Assembly (NCBI GenBank): GCA_964411985.1
Contig: CAYPNF010000060.1
Location: forward strand, 1 to 45,778
Direction: 5' to 3'
Source: CAYPNF01 sp964411985
GTDB lineage: Bacteria > Verrucomicrobiota > Verrucomicrobiia > Limisphaerales > J093
Length of the DNA: 45,778 nucleotides
The notes beneath the pieces were generated by a model, which worked only from the letters and a program-made list of their open reading frames with translations, did not search any database and was not told where the DNA came from. Shown here piece by piece: positions 35,432 to 43,683 of the stretch (position 1 is the first letter of the stretch; each line of letters begins with the position of its first letter). The position numbers and the translations under genes are program-made.

Positions 35432-36892
35432 CTACTCCATCGCGGCGAGGACCTGGTCGAGCGAGAGCGTGGCGAACGTGGTAGCGTAGTCCGACATCGC
35501 GTAGGGTATGACAAGCTGCCGGCCATGCACGAGGCTGCCGCAGGAGTAGACAACGTTGGGGACATAGCCTTCGCGCTCATTTTCGTCAGGCTTGATCAAG
35601 GGTTCCCGAAGACGGCCGATCACCCGGGTTGGATCTTCAAGGTCAAGCAGGAATGCCCCAATGCAGTACTTTCGCATGGGACCCACGCCGTGACTGATCA
35701 CCAGCCAGCCTGCCTCGGTTTCGATCGGAGAACCGCAATTTCCCAACTGAATGAACTCCCAGGGATACTTGGGTTTCAAAAGGAGCTGAGCGCTGTGCCA
35801 AAAGTGGAGGTGGTTGGAGAACATGATGTAGATGTTCTCCTTGTCCTGGCGCCCGAGCATGGCGTACTGCCCGTTGATCTTTCGCGGGAAGAGCGCCATG
35901 CCCTTGTTCTCTACCGCTGCGCCGTTCAGGGTGATGAACTTGAAGTGCTCGAAATCGAGCGTTTCGATGAACTGCGGAAGCACCATCTTTCCATCATAAG
36001 CGGTGTAAGTCGCGTAGTAGGCCTGAGTGCCATTCTCATGGCGGAATAAGACAAAGCGGGCGTCCTCGATGCCGTTGCTTTGCGAGGGTGTGACCGGAAA
36101 CAGCACGCGTTCCGACAAACGCGAATCCGCCGGGAATTGCACTTCGTAGTTGGACTGAGCGAGCACGAGAATCTTCCGGGCTACGGCGCCGCATTCCTGG
36201 TTGCGGGCACGAAGTTGCTCCACCGTGTTGCTGACCGCGGCGCGAAGTTCATTCAGAGTGAACGAGCCGCCCAAACTCTGGAGCGCTTCCCTGCTGAAAT
36301 CGGTAACCAAGCCTAGCTCCTGGAGCTTCCGTTCGAAAACGTCCTTTTCATACGACGCATTGGGCACTTGCGCGGGCTCCAGGCAGTAGCGGGTGGGTGA
36401 GTTGATGGTGAGGTTGCATTGAGCGTCCAAGAACCCAGTGCGAAAGGTGAGCGAAGAAATGTGGCCCTCCCCCGTGGCTCGTAGGCTGAGGACGAATCTC
36501 AGGGATCCGTCGGGAAGGTCGGACTGGTCCGGATGTGGGACCATGGAGGGATTGAACAGGGCTGCCGCTTCCAGGGAATACTCATGGCTGAAATAGGCGC
36601 CGATAAGCAACTCACGTTCCGCGGAGAGCTTGGCCTCGGTGCTCAAACAGCGGCGCGCCAGGGCGAAACGGTCCTGCAGGAACTCGCGAGTCCTGGCATG
36701 CCGGGTGTCGAATTCCGCTTGTACGTCATGCCAGAGTGCGTGGACCTCGACTTCTGGGAGAGCCATGATCTGGGAACAGATTTTGCGGGCGCGTGAATCG
36801 TTTGGAAGTAGAAACGGCCGGAGGAGAACCCTGGTGCGGTCGGGATGCAGCACCACTTTGGTGCGTTTCAGGTGGGCGGGGTTGAGAATCAT
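35432..36892 (-). CDS. GH130-family glycoside phosphorylase/hydrolase
   Basis: From the ATG at 36892 the product has 486 residues; a TTG at 36931 is an alternative. The five-bladed propeller of GH130 begins near residue 95 (SHEYSLEAAALFNPSMVPHP). The key acid motif is GIEDARF (Asp277), corresponding to the family proton donor. Later segments include ENKGMALFPRKINGQYAMLG, GNCGSPIETEAGWLVISHGV and YVPNVVYSCG. The N-terminal 90 residues are helical, an extension found in some GH130 subfamilies. GH130 enzymes act on beta-mannosides, usually by phosphorolysis. It follows the GT4 gene on the same strand with a gap of about 120 bases. The pair is probably one operon for making and recycling a mannose-containing glycan (inference). 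Confidence 0.85.
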   Translation of the reverse strand: MILNPAHLKRTKVVLHPDRTRVLLRPFLLPNDSRARKICSQIMALPEVEVHALWHDVQAEFDTRHARTREFLQDRFALARRCLSTEAKLSAERELLIGAYFSHEYSLEAAALFNPSMVPHPDQSDLPDGSLRFVLSLRATGEGHISSLTFRTGFLDAQCNLTINSPTRYCLEPAQVPNASYEKDVFERKLQELGLVTDFSREALQSLGGSFTLNELRAAVSNTVEQLRARNQECGAVARKILVLAQSNYEVQFPADSRLSERVLFPVTPSQSNGIEDARFVLFRHENGTQAYYATYTAYDGKMVLPQFIETLDFEHFKFITLNGAAVENKGMALFPRKINGQYAMLGRQDKENIYIMFSNHLHFWHSAQLLLKPKYPWEFIQLGNCGSPIETEAGWLVISHGVGPMRKYCIGAFLLDLEDPTRVIGRLREPLIKPDENEREGYVPNVVYSCGSLVHGRQLVIPYAMSDYATTFATLSLDQVLAAME

Positions 36893-37014
36893 AGTGATGA
36901 GGTCCACGGAAGCCAACGCTGGATGATGCAACTACACTGTCGACTCCGTGCGTCGACGTGGTGCGGTTTTCTTCCATCGCCGGAACCCCGGCGGTGGATC
37001 GCCTGTTTGCCGGG

Positions 37015-39309
37015 TCATGGCTGCTTATTCGGTGCGGGCGGCGGATTAAAAACGCTGACGGAATTCAGGGTGAGCTGCATTTCTGCCAGAGAGAGCAGGA
37101 AGGCCAGGGTGGATTCAGCGCCCTGGTTCTGATTGACCCGGTCCACATGCAGGGCGTCGCGACAGCCGCCGGTGTTTGGGGCGTAAAGCTCGAGTCCGAG
37201 ATCGTTCCAGCCTAGAAACCAGTCGAAGGCGCGTTGAGCTTGCTCCAGCCACAAGGAGTCCGAAGTTGCCTGGTAGGCTTCGAGGCAAGCCGACACCATG
37301 GAATGGGCCTCGACGGGCTGCTGGTCGAACTGGGCACGCACACCGCCGCGGCGGAAAAAGCCGTTGCTGCCGATAGGTCGGAGGTGGCCGTTTTCCGAGG
37401 CCTGCACTTCGGTTAACCAGCGAAGGGCAGCCAAACCGCGTTCGAAAACAGCCGGTTGCCTGGCAGCGCGTCCGCTCACAATGAGCGCGTGTGCGAGTCT
37501 GGCGTTGTCGTAAGCCAGTTCCACCTCAAACCACGGCCAGTCAGGTTGGGCGGTGCGGTCGAAGAGACCCATCAGGCGCAGATTGAGTGCTTCCCGGGCC
37601 TGGTGGACCTCACGATCCCCGCTCAGTCGGCGTAAGTACTCATGAATCCCCAGCAAGCTGAATGCCCAAGCGCGGGGCGATGTGAACTCGGTCACCACGG
37701 GCAGAGCCTGGGCAAAGAGTTGTCCAGCCATGATTTGGAAACTCCGATGCGGTGAGCGTCCGACCGCCACCCCCAGCGCCCAGAGGGCGCGTGCATGGGA
37801 ATCTTCGGAGCCGCGTTCGTCGAGCCAGCGCCGATCGAAGCTGAGGTGATTGTGGAAACGTTTTGTCTTGGGGTTGAAGGCGTGATTGAGGAAAGCGGCG
37901 TAAGTAGTGCCCAGAGCCCGTACACGATCCGGTTCCACCTCCAGCGTGTCGAGCAACACGGTGAGGATGAAAGCGCGCGCGCAGTCGTCGGTGCAATAAC
38001 CCTCGGCAAAATTGGGCACGGTAAGAACCGCGTGCTGGAAGATGCCGGTTGAGTCGGTCATTCGCGTCAGGTGATCCAGGCGCAGCTCGGGCAGTTCCCG
38101 CGGCGCTTGGTCGAGCGTCTTCGTGGCAAAGGTCTTCCTGGATAGCACGGCTCCCTCCAGCCTGGCTTGCTCAAAGGAGCGGAAGTAGATTCGTGCGGTG
38201 TTGCTCCAGACCATCTCGCGGCCGAGCTTATAGGCATTCTTACGCATGGCGTGTCGACGCGTGTCATCGCGCAACAGGGATATGACCTCGCGCGCAATGG
38301 CTTCAGAACTGCCGAAGGGAACGAGCGCGCCCCGCTCTTCCGCGAGCAACTCGGCAGCGTGCCAATAGGGGGTTGAAATGACCGCCTTTCCCGCACCGAA
38401 AGTGTACGCGAGTGTGCCGGAGGTGATCTGGGCTTCGTTCAGGTAGGGCGTAATGTAAAGGTCCGCCGCCCCGATGAACTCTTTCAGCTCGTCGAGTTCG
38501 ACGAAACGGTTGTAGAAGATGACATTCTTGCTCACCTTGTTCTTCTTGGCGAGGCGTTCAAGACCCAGTCGGTAGACCTCGCCTTGCTCGCGCAATTCAT
38601 GGGGGTGGGTGGCCCCCAGGACGATATAGACCACGTCGGGGAATTCGGCCAGGATGGCGGGAAGCGCATTCAGAACGTGCTCAATTCCCTTGCCGGGGGA
38701 AAGCAGCCCGAACGTGAGCAACACCACCCGCCCCTCCACGCCAAACTGGTCCTTATAGTAGTTTGGATCGACGAAAGGGATGTCTGGAATTCCGTGCGGG
38801 ATGAGATCGATCTTGGCCGAAGGCGCCTGGTAGATGCCTTGTAGCATCTGGCGGCCGCGTTCGGTCATCACTACCATCCGTGTCGAACGGACAATCAGCT
38901 CCTGCATGACACGTTGCTGTTCAGGATTGGCATCCTGAAGAATGGTATGGAAGGTGGTGACCACCGGCATCTTTAATTCCCGCAACAGCGCCAGCAGATG
39001 GCTTCCGGCCTGGCCTCCGAAGATGCCGAACTCGTGCTGGAGACAAACAATGTCCGTATTGCCGATGTTGAGGAAGTCGGCTGCCCGCTGGTAAGAGGAC
39101 AGATCCTGTTCCTCAATCTCGAAGCGGACCACGGCTGGATACTCGTATCCACCCTTGATGTCATTTACCGGCACGGCAAAACAGTGGGTGGTGGGATGCT
39201 CGGCTGCCACGGCCATGAGCAGGTCGGACGTGAAGGTGGCAATGCCACATTTGCGCGGCAAGTAATTGCCGAGAAATGCAATCTTTCGAATGTCGGATAC
39301 CGGTTCCAC
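37015..39309 (-). CDS. GT4 glycosyltransferase fused to an alpha-helical toroid-like domain
   Basis: The 764-residue product starts at a GTG (39309). Residues 8-395 are a GT-B, family 4 glycosyltransferase: LGNYLPRKCGIATFTSDLL, LQHEFGIFGG, TFHTILQ, a GLLSPGKGIEHVL segment, and GTLAYTFGAGKAVISTPYWH near the nucleotide-sugar site. Residues 410-750 are almost all alpha-helical, with FAEGYCTDDCARAFILTVLL, RFHNHLSFDRRW, SEDSHARALWALGVAVG and PWFEVELAYDNARLAHALI. This is a pattern of (alpha/alpha)6 barrels with possible acid residues in EDSH and EVELAYDN. The combination is often found beside GH130. A palindromic motif lies 41-65 bases upstream. No signal peptide, so cytoplasmic. Confidence 0.85.
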   Translation of the reverse strand: MEPVSDIRKIAFLGNYLPRKCGIATFTSDLLMAVAAEHPTTHCFAVPVNDIKGGYEYPAVVRFEIEEQDLSSYQRAADFLNIGNTDIVCLQHEFGIFGGQAGSHLLALLRELKMPVVTTFHTILQDANPEQQRVMQELIVRSTRMVVMTERGRQMLQGIYQAPSAKIDLIPHGIPDIPFVDPNYYKDQFGVEGRVVLLTFGLLSPGKGIEHVLNALPAILAEFPDVVYIVLGATHPHELREQGEVYRLGLERLAKKNKVSKNVIFYNRFVELDELKEFIGAADLYITPYLNEAQITSGTLAYTFGAGKAVISTPYWHAAELLAEERGALVPFGSSEAIAREVISLLRDDTRRHAMRKNAYKLGREMVWSNTARIYFRSFEQARLEGAVLSRKTFATKTLDQAPRELPELRLDHLTRMTDSTGIFQHAVLTVPNFAEGYCTDDCARAFILTVLLDTLEVEPDRVRALGTTYAAFLNHAFNPKTKRFHNHLSFDRRWLDERGSEDSHARALWALGVAVGRSPHRSFQIMAGQLFAQALPVVTEFTSPRAWAFSLLGIHEYLRRLSGDREVHQAREALNLRLMGLFDRTAQPDWPWFEVELAYDNARLAHALIVSGRAARQPAVFERGLAALRWLTEVQASENGHLRPIGSNGFFRRGGVRAQFDQQPVEAHSMVSACLEAYQATSDSLWLEQAQRAFDWFLGWNDLGLELYAPNTGGCRDALHVDRVNQNQGAESTLAFLLSLAEMQLTLNSVSVFNPPPAPNKQP

Positions 39310-39349
39310 AAGATCTCTGGATCTATTTACCCTGCTATCGTGGAATGGC

Positions 39350-39374
39350 GCTATGGGGTAAAACCCTACCTGAG
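39350..39374 (-). promoter_or_regulatory. Candidate operator upstream of GT4-GH130
   Basis: Contains GGGGTAAAACCCTACC, near-palindromic around AAA. A copy with two differences over 25 bases lies at 42600-42624, and a weaker copy at 42348-42362. Each lies 30-75 bases upstream of a minus-strand start. Confidence 0.5.
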
Positions 39375-39396
39375 ATCTCGAATCTGCTTGAGGACC

Positions 39397-40407
39397 CTAG
39401 GATGCCTTCCTCGGATCAAAGGTGGATTGAGTCGATAGGTGTCTCCATAAGCGCTCCTCCTCCTTTCCAACGTGAGCTGGGACCTGGATGGCGACTACGA
39501 CATAAAGATCACCCCGCTTGGAGGGGCCAATGTGCAAACCTTTGCCCCGGAGGCGCAGTTGGTGTCCTTGCTGAGTTCCGGCGGGGACTTTTAGGGAAAC
39601 CTTCCCGTCGAGGGTGCGGAACGAGACCGTGCCACCTAACACCGCCTCCCAAGGGGCGAGATCGAGATGCCCCACGAGGTCCGTGCCACGCGCTTGCCAG
39701 TCAGGGTGTTGCGCATAACGAACCTGCAGATAGATGTCCCCGGCTCTTCCCCCGCCGTAACCCTCACCTCCTTTGCCTGGCACCCGGATGGATTGGCCGG
39801 CTTGCACGCCAGCTGGGATCCGAACGGAGCAGCTGTCCGTTTCTCCCTGGCCGGTGTGGGCGTTGATCCGCCGAACGGAGATGTTTCGCAAGGCGCCTTG
39901 AGCCACTTCATCAAGGGTGATGAGGATGTCCCCGTAAATATCCCGACCGCGCAACGCTTCTGTACCTTGCTCGGTCGAATCCTCAGGGCTCCGGCCAAAC
40001 CCGTGGTGATCGGATCGTGAGCCTCCGCTCGACCGGTCGGCGTGCCCGCCAAAAAAGCGCTCGAAGAAATCGCTAAACCCCGTGCCGCCAAACTGGAACT
40101 CATAGGCATCGCTACCGTTCCCTTCTCCTGCTGCTTGGGATCCAGCCCGGAACGGTCCACGAGGGGGGGCTGCGCCCTCCTTCCAGTCCGCGCCCAGCTG
40201 GTCATACTTCCTGCGACTCTCCGGATCGCTCAAGACCTCATGGGCCTCGTTGAGTTCCTTGAACTTGTCCTCGGCGGTCTTTTTGTCCTTGGCGACATCG
40301 GGATGATACTTGCGAGCCAGGGTGCGGAAGGCTTTCTTGATCTCCTCGTTGCTCGCTTTCGCATCCACCCCGAGCACCCGGTAATAATCTCTAAACTCGA
40401 CAGGCAT
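39397..40407 (-). CDS. cbpA: CbpA/DnaJ-type co-chaperone
   Basis: The 336-residue product has a J-domain (residues 5-72) with ARKYHPDVAK, in which the HPD motif at 35-37 stimulates DnaK ATPase. A Gly/Phe-rich linker follows (FQFGGTGFSDFFERFFGG). The C-terminal substrate-binding domains include GDILITLDEVAQGA, IPAGVQAGQSIRVPGKGGEG, GDIYLQVRYAQHP and VPAGTQQGHQLRLRGKG. The Cys-rich zinc domain of DnaJ is absent, so CbpA-type is the better name. It sits between the GT4 gene and pilT, 3.5 kb from a dnaK-like gene on the same strand. In such clusters it usually belongs to the heat or general stress response. Confidence 0.92.
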   Translation of the reverse strand: MPVEFRDYYRVLGVDAKASNEEIKKAFRTLARKYHPDVAKDKKTAEDKFKELNEAHEVLSDPESRRKYDQLGADWKEGAAPPRGPFRAGSQAAGEGNGSDAYEFQFGGTGFSDFFERFFGGHADRSSGGSRSDHHGFGRSPEDSTEQGTEALRGRDIYGDILITLDEVAQGALRNISVRRINAHTGQGETDSCSVRIPAGVQAGQSIRVPGKGGEGYGGGRAGDIYLQVRYAQHPDWQARGTDLVGHLDLAPWEAVLGGTVSFRTLDGKVSLKVPAGTQQGHQLRLRGKGLHIGPSKRGDLYVVVAIQVPAHVGKEEERLWRHLSTQSTFDPRKAS

Positions 40408-40448
40408 GGGCGGCTCGCTTGAAAAGGAGGTTCCGGTTGCGGGCGCAA

Positions 40449-41573
40449 TTATCGATCAAGATCCGGCTTGAGAATGCCGGGCATGGACGAGGTGTAGCCA
40501 TGCATTTCCATTTCCATTCTGTTCCAGTTGGATGCGTAGTACCTGGCCGTCTCCAGAGTCACCGCTTCCTGTTGGAACAATTGCATCAGGTGTTGGTCAA
40601 AACTCCGCATTCCCTCAGTGACTGAGGCTTCAATGACTCCCGCCAGCATATGCATGTCATTTCGGGCGATGGCATCGCGCGTGGCGGAGTTGCGGCCCAT
40701 GATCTCAAGACAAGGAATCCTCTGGCCCATGGTGCTTGGAATCAGCCGTTGACAGATCACCGCGTTCAGGCTGCGGGCGAGCAGGGTGCTGGCATTATCC
40801 TGTTCCGAGGCCGGATGGAGTTGGCGGATCCGCTCGAGCGTCTGCGGTACCGAGTCAGCGTGCATGGTGGCTACGACCAAATGGCCGGTCTCAGCAGCCT
40901 GCATTGCTGCCTGGACGGTCTCCCGATCCCGAATCTCACCGATGAAGACGACTTCAGGGTCCTGCCGCACCGCGTTTCGGATGGCGTCGGCGAAGCTGGC
41001 AGTATCGACGCCTACCTCCCTTTGCTCGAACTGACACTGGTCCTCTATGAACAGGTATTCGATGGGATCTTCGATGGTGATGATGCGCAAGGCGACGGTC
41101 TCGTTAAGACGTTGGAGCAGCGCACACGCCGTCGTACTCTTCCCCTGGCCGGAGGCTCCGGTCACCAGCAGCAACCCGCGGGGTTCTTTGATCAGATCTT
41201 CCAACGTGGACGGCAGACGGAGATCGTCCAGCTTGGGGATCAGTTGTGGCACCACGCGGAACGAGAACGACTGGACTCCTTGTTGTTTGCTGAAGTTGGC
41301 ACGGTAGCGTAGCCCTCCACACAGGAAACTCAGGTCCATCTCGTGTTGCTTCTCGATGCGGTCGCAAATGGAACTGGAGAACGCCTCACGCAGCATCTCG
41401 ACGATTCTCTCGTTGGTAGGCACCGCGAATTGATCGGGCGGGATCCTTTGGAGTTTCCCGTCGACTCGGAACGAGTAGCGACGGTCGGCTTCAGCATGGA
41501 GGTCCGTTGCCGTCTGTTTCGCACACCAGTCCAGGAGTTTGGCAAGTGAGCTTGTGGGAGTTAGGTTTTCCAT
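40449..41573 (-). CDS. PilT/PilU-type twitching motility ATPase
   Basis: The 374-residue product is a hexameric secretion-type ATPase that drives type IV pilus retraction. Walker A is GASGQGKST (139-147). Asp box is IITIEDPIEYLF. Walker B is VVFIGEIRDRETV, with the His box TGHLVVATMHADS. The C-terminus lacks an obvious AIRNLIRE motif of true PilT and has a helical SFDQHLMQLFQQEAVTLETA end, closer to PilU or a PilT-like paralogue. No other pilus gene is in the window, so pairing is unknown. Upstream, 170 bases hold no gene and may contain the promoter. Confidence 0.88.
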   Translation of the reverse strand: MENLTPTSSLAKLLDWCAKQTATDLHAEADRRYSFRVDGKLQRIPPDQFAVPTNERIVEMLREAFSSSICDRIEKQHEMDLSFLCGGLRYRANFSKQQGVQSFSFRVVPQLIPKLDDLRLPSTLEDLIKEPRGLLLVTGASGQGKSTTACALLQRLNETVALRIITIEDPIEYLFIEDQCQFEQREVGVDTASFADAIRNAVRQDPEVVFIGEIRDRETVQAAMQAAETGHLVVATMHADSVPQTLERIRQLHPASEQDNASTLLARSLNAVICQRLIPSTMGQRIPCLEIMGRNSATRDAIARNDMHMLAGVIEASVTEGMRSFDQHLMQLFQQEAVTLETARYYASNWNRMEMEMHGYTSSMPGILKPDLDR

Positions 41574-41743
41574 AATTGTGCCAGTTGAACTTCAACGCGT
41601 TACCGTGAGCTCAAGGTCTGCTTGGCATCTTTCGGAGGAAAGTGCGCCGTGGGACGCTCATTTCATGCTGTCGTTGAACGGATTGCGGTGAGACTGGCCA
41701 ACACCTCCGTACAGATCTCTAGTACTGCATAATCTACCCTGCT

Positions 41744-42064
41744 TCAGGTTACCGATGCCCAATCCCGAGGGATCGACCAAGCCCATGGCTGGACGCTGAA
41801 GTCCGAAGGATCGAAACTTTCGCCCATCACCTCCAAGTCCACGATCTGCTGCGGCATCAGACCCACGGCCTGGGCGCTAGGATGGTTCTGGTAGTCCCAC
41901 AGCCAGTAGCGATGCAGGCCATCCTGGATCTCTCCTCCCGGACCGTAATCCATGGGGGCACAAACACGATCCAGCACGCCGCTGTCCGGCTTGGAGTAGA
42001 ACTTCACCCTCACCTTTTTCTTTAGGGTAATGCATTCGACAAAGTCTTTGTGTTTAGGTATCAT
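41744..42064 (-). CDS. Hypothetical protein, 106 aa
   Basis: The ATG at 42064 gives 106 residues; ten extra codons to 42094 are less likely. The sequence IPKHKDFVECITLKKKVRVK then runs into a region with YGPGGEIQDGLHRYWLWDYQ and LMPQQIVDLEVMGESFDP. It resembles the small beta-rich 'WYL-like' or SH3-like proteins often found near stress genes in this phylum, but I do not recognise a named family with confidence. No signal peptide or membrane segment. It follows DUF3185 on the same strand, with a 45-base gap. Confidence 0.7.
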   Translation of the reverse strand: MIPKHKDFVECITLKKKVRVKFYSKPDSGVLDRVCAPMDYGPGGEIQDGLHRYWLWDYQNHPSAQAVGLMPQQIVDLEVMGESFDPSDFSVQPWAWSIPRDWASVT

Positions 42065-42109
42065 AATGGGAGGATGTTGACGATGTGGCCTCACCCTGCG
42101 GCTCCACGC

Positions 42110-42316
42110 TCAAGCTCCTTTCGCACTGCGTAGGGTGCCGACCAACCCCACCACGCTGATCACCACGCCTCCCAGGAGCATCCAGACAGCTTTATCGGTG
42201 GGTGAACCGGTGAAGAACCTGGATACGTCAGAACTGAAGGAGTTCGTAGCGTTGATCCCGAAAACCATGAGCCCAATGCCGACTACCAGCAGGGCAATAG
42301 AAACAGTCTTGTTCAT
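42110..42316 (-). CDS. DUF3185 small membrane protein
   Basis: The 68-residue product has two membrane helices (about residues 6-24 and 44-62) and the family signature NSFSSDVSRFFTGSPTDKAV between them. Function is unknown. DUF3185 proteins are common in Gram-negative stress or envelope clusters beside other short membrane proteins. Start ATG is clear. A degenerate copy of the GGGNNNAACCCTAC motif lies 32 bases upstream, so it may be controlled with the GT4 and Lmo0937-type genes. Confidence 0.9.
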   Translation of the reverse strand: MNKTVSIALLVVGIGLMVFGINATNSFSSDVSRFFTGSPTDKAVWMLLGGVVISVVGLVGTLRSAKGA

Positions 42317-42347
42317 AATAGCCTCTTCGTAAGTGTGAATCGCCGGC

Positions 42348-42362
42348 AGGGCTGAACCCTAC
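42348..42362 (-). promoter_or_regulatory. Candidate operator upstream of DUF3185 (weak copy)
   Basis: AGGGCTGAACCCTAC, sharing GGGNNNAACCCTAC with the stronger copies at 39350 and 42600. It lies 32 bases before the DUF3185 start. Confidence 0.35.
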
Positions 42363-42378
42363 TTTGGATTCGTGAAGT

Positions 42379-42528
42379 TCACAACGGACGGCGTCCTTGG
42401 ATGAGCCTGACTAGCACCGAGACCACGGCAACGACGAGCAGGATATGGATGAGACCCCCCATCGTGTAACTGCTTACCATTCCCAACAACCACAACACCA
42501 GCATGACTACAGCAATCGTCCACAACAT
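42379..42528 (-). CDS. Lmo0937-family small membrane protein
   Basis: The 49-residue product reads MLWTIAVVMLVLWLLGMV, then SSYTMGGLIHILLVVAVVSV and LVRLIQGRRPL. Two membrane helices with the SSYTxGG turn and RLIQGR end define the Lmo0937 family. These proteins have no known function but are often induced by stress. The gene is below usual length cut-offs. It lies between DUF3185 and the methyltransferase, all on the minus strand. The motif GGGGTCAAACCCTACC lies 72 bases upstream, overlapping the stop of the methyltransferase gene. Confidence 0.88.
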   Translation of the reverse strand: MLWTIAVVMLVLWLLGMVSSYTMGGLIHILLVVAVVSVLVRLIQGRRPL

Positions 42529-42599
42529 ATTGATTCTTTCTCATTACTTTGTTCTACATTCATTCTTTGTAGGCAGCCTAGGCCACAGTCTGGCCCTCT

Positions 42600-42624
42600 G
42601 CTATGGGGTCAAACCCTACCCGAG
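42600..42624 (-). promoter_or_regulatory. Candidate operator upstream of the Lmo0937-type gene
   Basis: Contains GGGGTCAAACCCTACC, flanked by GCTAT and CGAG as in the copy at 39350-39374 (two differences over 25 bases). The motif overlaps the last codons of the methyltransferase gene. Confidence 0.5.
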
Positions 42625-43206
42625 TTGTTTTCCCCTCGCGTAGTAGACGACTGCGGGAGGGAAGTTGAAGGGCTCCAGAACGGTGCGGGTGTTCGGGAAT
42701 CTGGCCCTGATCCTCTTCTGGTGCAGCAACGAATGCTGAAACTGGATGTACGTCCCCCCTTCTCGCAGAGTTTGCTGAATGGCGTCGAGGAGTTGGTCCG
42801 CCTTTTCGCCACCCAGGTTTCCAAGGGGAATGCCAGAAATGATAAACGCCGGTTTCTCCTTTTCTGGACGACTCATCTCCGAGAGCAATTCGGCTGCGGA
42901 AGTGGACACGATCTCCACCCTCCTCTTGAGGCCTGCCTTCCTCACGTGGTTCCGGGCATCGCACGCCAGAGTGGGATTGATCTCGCAGGCTATGATGGTT
43001 GCTCCAGGACATCGAGTGGCCAGCCGTAACGTGAGTACTCCACTCCCCGCTCCCAGCTCCACGACGCGTCCTTCATAGGATGGCGGAACCGGAGCGATCA
43101 TTCTGGCGATCAGGAACCGTTGTGAGGGCACAATGCCTCCGGTCTGGCCGTGCTTCGAGAGGCCCGCCCAGAGGAAGTTGAGATAGGTGGTGATGGTGCT
43201 CGTCAC
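42616..43206 (-). CDS. Class I SAM-dependent methyltransferase (PmtA-like)
   Basis: The 196-residue product has the SAM-binding motif RVVELGAGSGVLTLRLA (Gly-rich loop 52-56), an acidic residue in IIACEINPTLA, and FIISGIPLGNL as motif IV. The N-terminal helix with FLWAGLSKHGQTGGIVPSQR is typical of phospholipid N-methyltransferases such as PmtA and of related rRNA-like enzymes. The membrane lipid phosphatidylethanolamine is a possible substrate, by inference. The start is a GTG that overlaps the stop of the upstream gene (GTGA), so translation is probably coupled. No signal peptide. Confidence 0.8.
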   Translation of the reverse strand: MTSTITTYLNFLWAGLSKHGQTGGIVPSQRFLIARMIAPVPPSYEGRVVELGAGSGVLTLRLATRCPGATIIACEINPTLACDARNHVRKAGLKRRVEIVSTSAAELLSEMSRPEKEKPAFIISGIPLGNLGGEKADQLLDAIQQTLREGGTYIQFQHSLLHQKRIRARFPNTRTVLEPFNFPPAVVYYARGKQLG

Positions 43207-43598
43207 GGAGATGGTTCGGTCGAGAGGTGGAGAGGCATTTGTGTGAGTTGGATTCCGCTGACGTCGGGCTCGGGACCAAAGAGGAGGCCATCGCCTGCTT
43301 CCCTGTTGGAGCTGATCCGGTCCTGAGGCTTCGCCGTCGACGGCCGACCGCAGGAACCCTCACAAGGAGGGTAAACCGGGGAGACTGAGCCCAGACTCAT
43401 GGTCCAGTACAGGTGGGTGGGTCCCTCCCCGTTCAGCGCATGGGTCCAGGCCTTGGGTAGAAACAGAAGCAACGTGTCAGTAAAGGCAGCGACTGCTGCA
43501 AAGAGCCAAACCAGAATCCCAATGGACGCCGCTGCAGGCAACACCCAAGCCAAGCCCCCAAAAAAGTCCCGTTTCCAATGGGCCAGGAGAGTCTTCAT
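43203..43598 (-). CDS. DUF502-like membrane protein, shortened or rearranged
   Basis: The first 70 residues match the start of DUF502 proteins: KTLLAHWKRDFFGGLAWVLP, a membrane helix (SIGILVWLFAAVAAF), then TDTLLLFLPKAW. After THLYWTMSLG the sequence departs from the family: about 30 residues (PVYPPCEGSCGRPS and onwards) look unrelated. The end, GLLFGPEPDV and onwards, could be a remnant of the DUF502 C-terminus. Normal members have about 200 residues and two membrane helices; this has 131 and one. The GTGA junction to the methyltransferase looks native. An internal deletion or replacement is the likeliest cause. Confidence 0.55.
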   Translation of the reverse strand: MKTLLAHWKRDFFGGLAWVLPAAASIGILVWLFAAVAAFTDTLLLFLPKAWTHALNGEGPTHLYWTMSLGSVSPVYPPCEGSCGRPSTAKPQDRISSNREAGDGLLFGPEPDVSGIQLTQMPLHLSTEPSP

Positions 43599-43683
43599 GG
43601 CCTCGCTTTCTGCCTAAGAGGCAGCGACTTTGGCGTGGGACATGACCCTAGGATCTGAGGCCTTCTGGAATTATCCCCGTACA

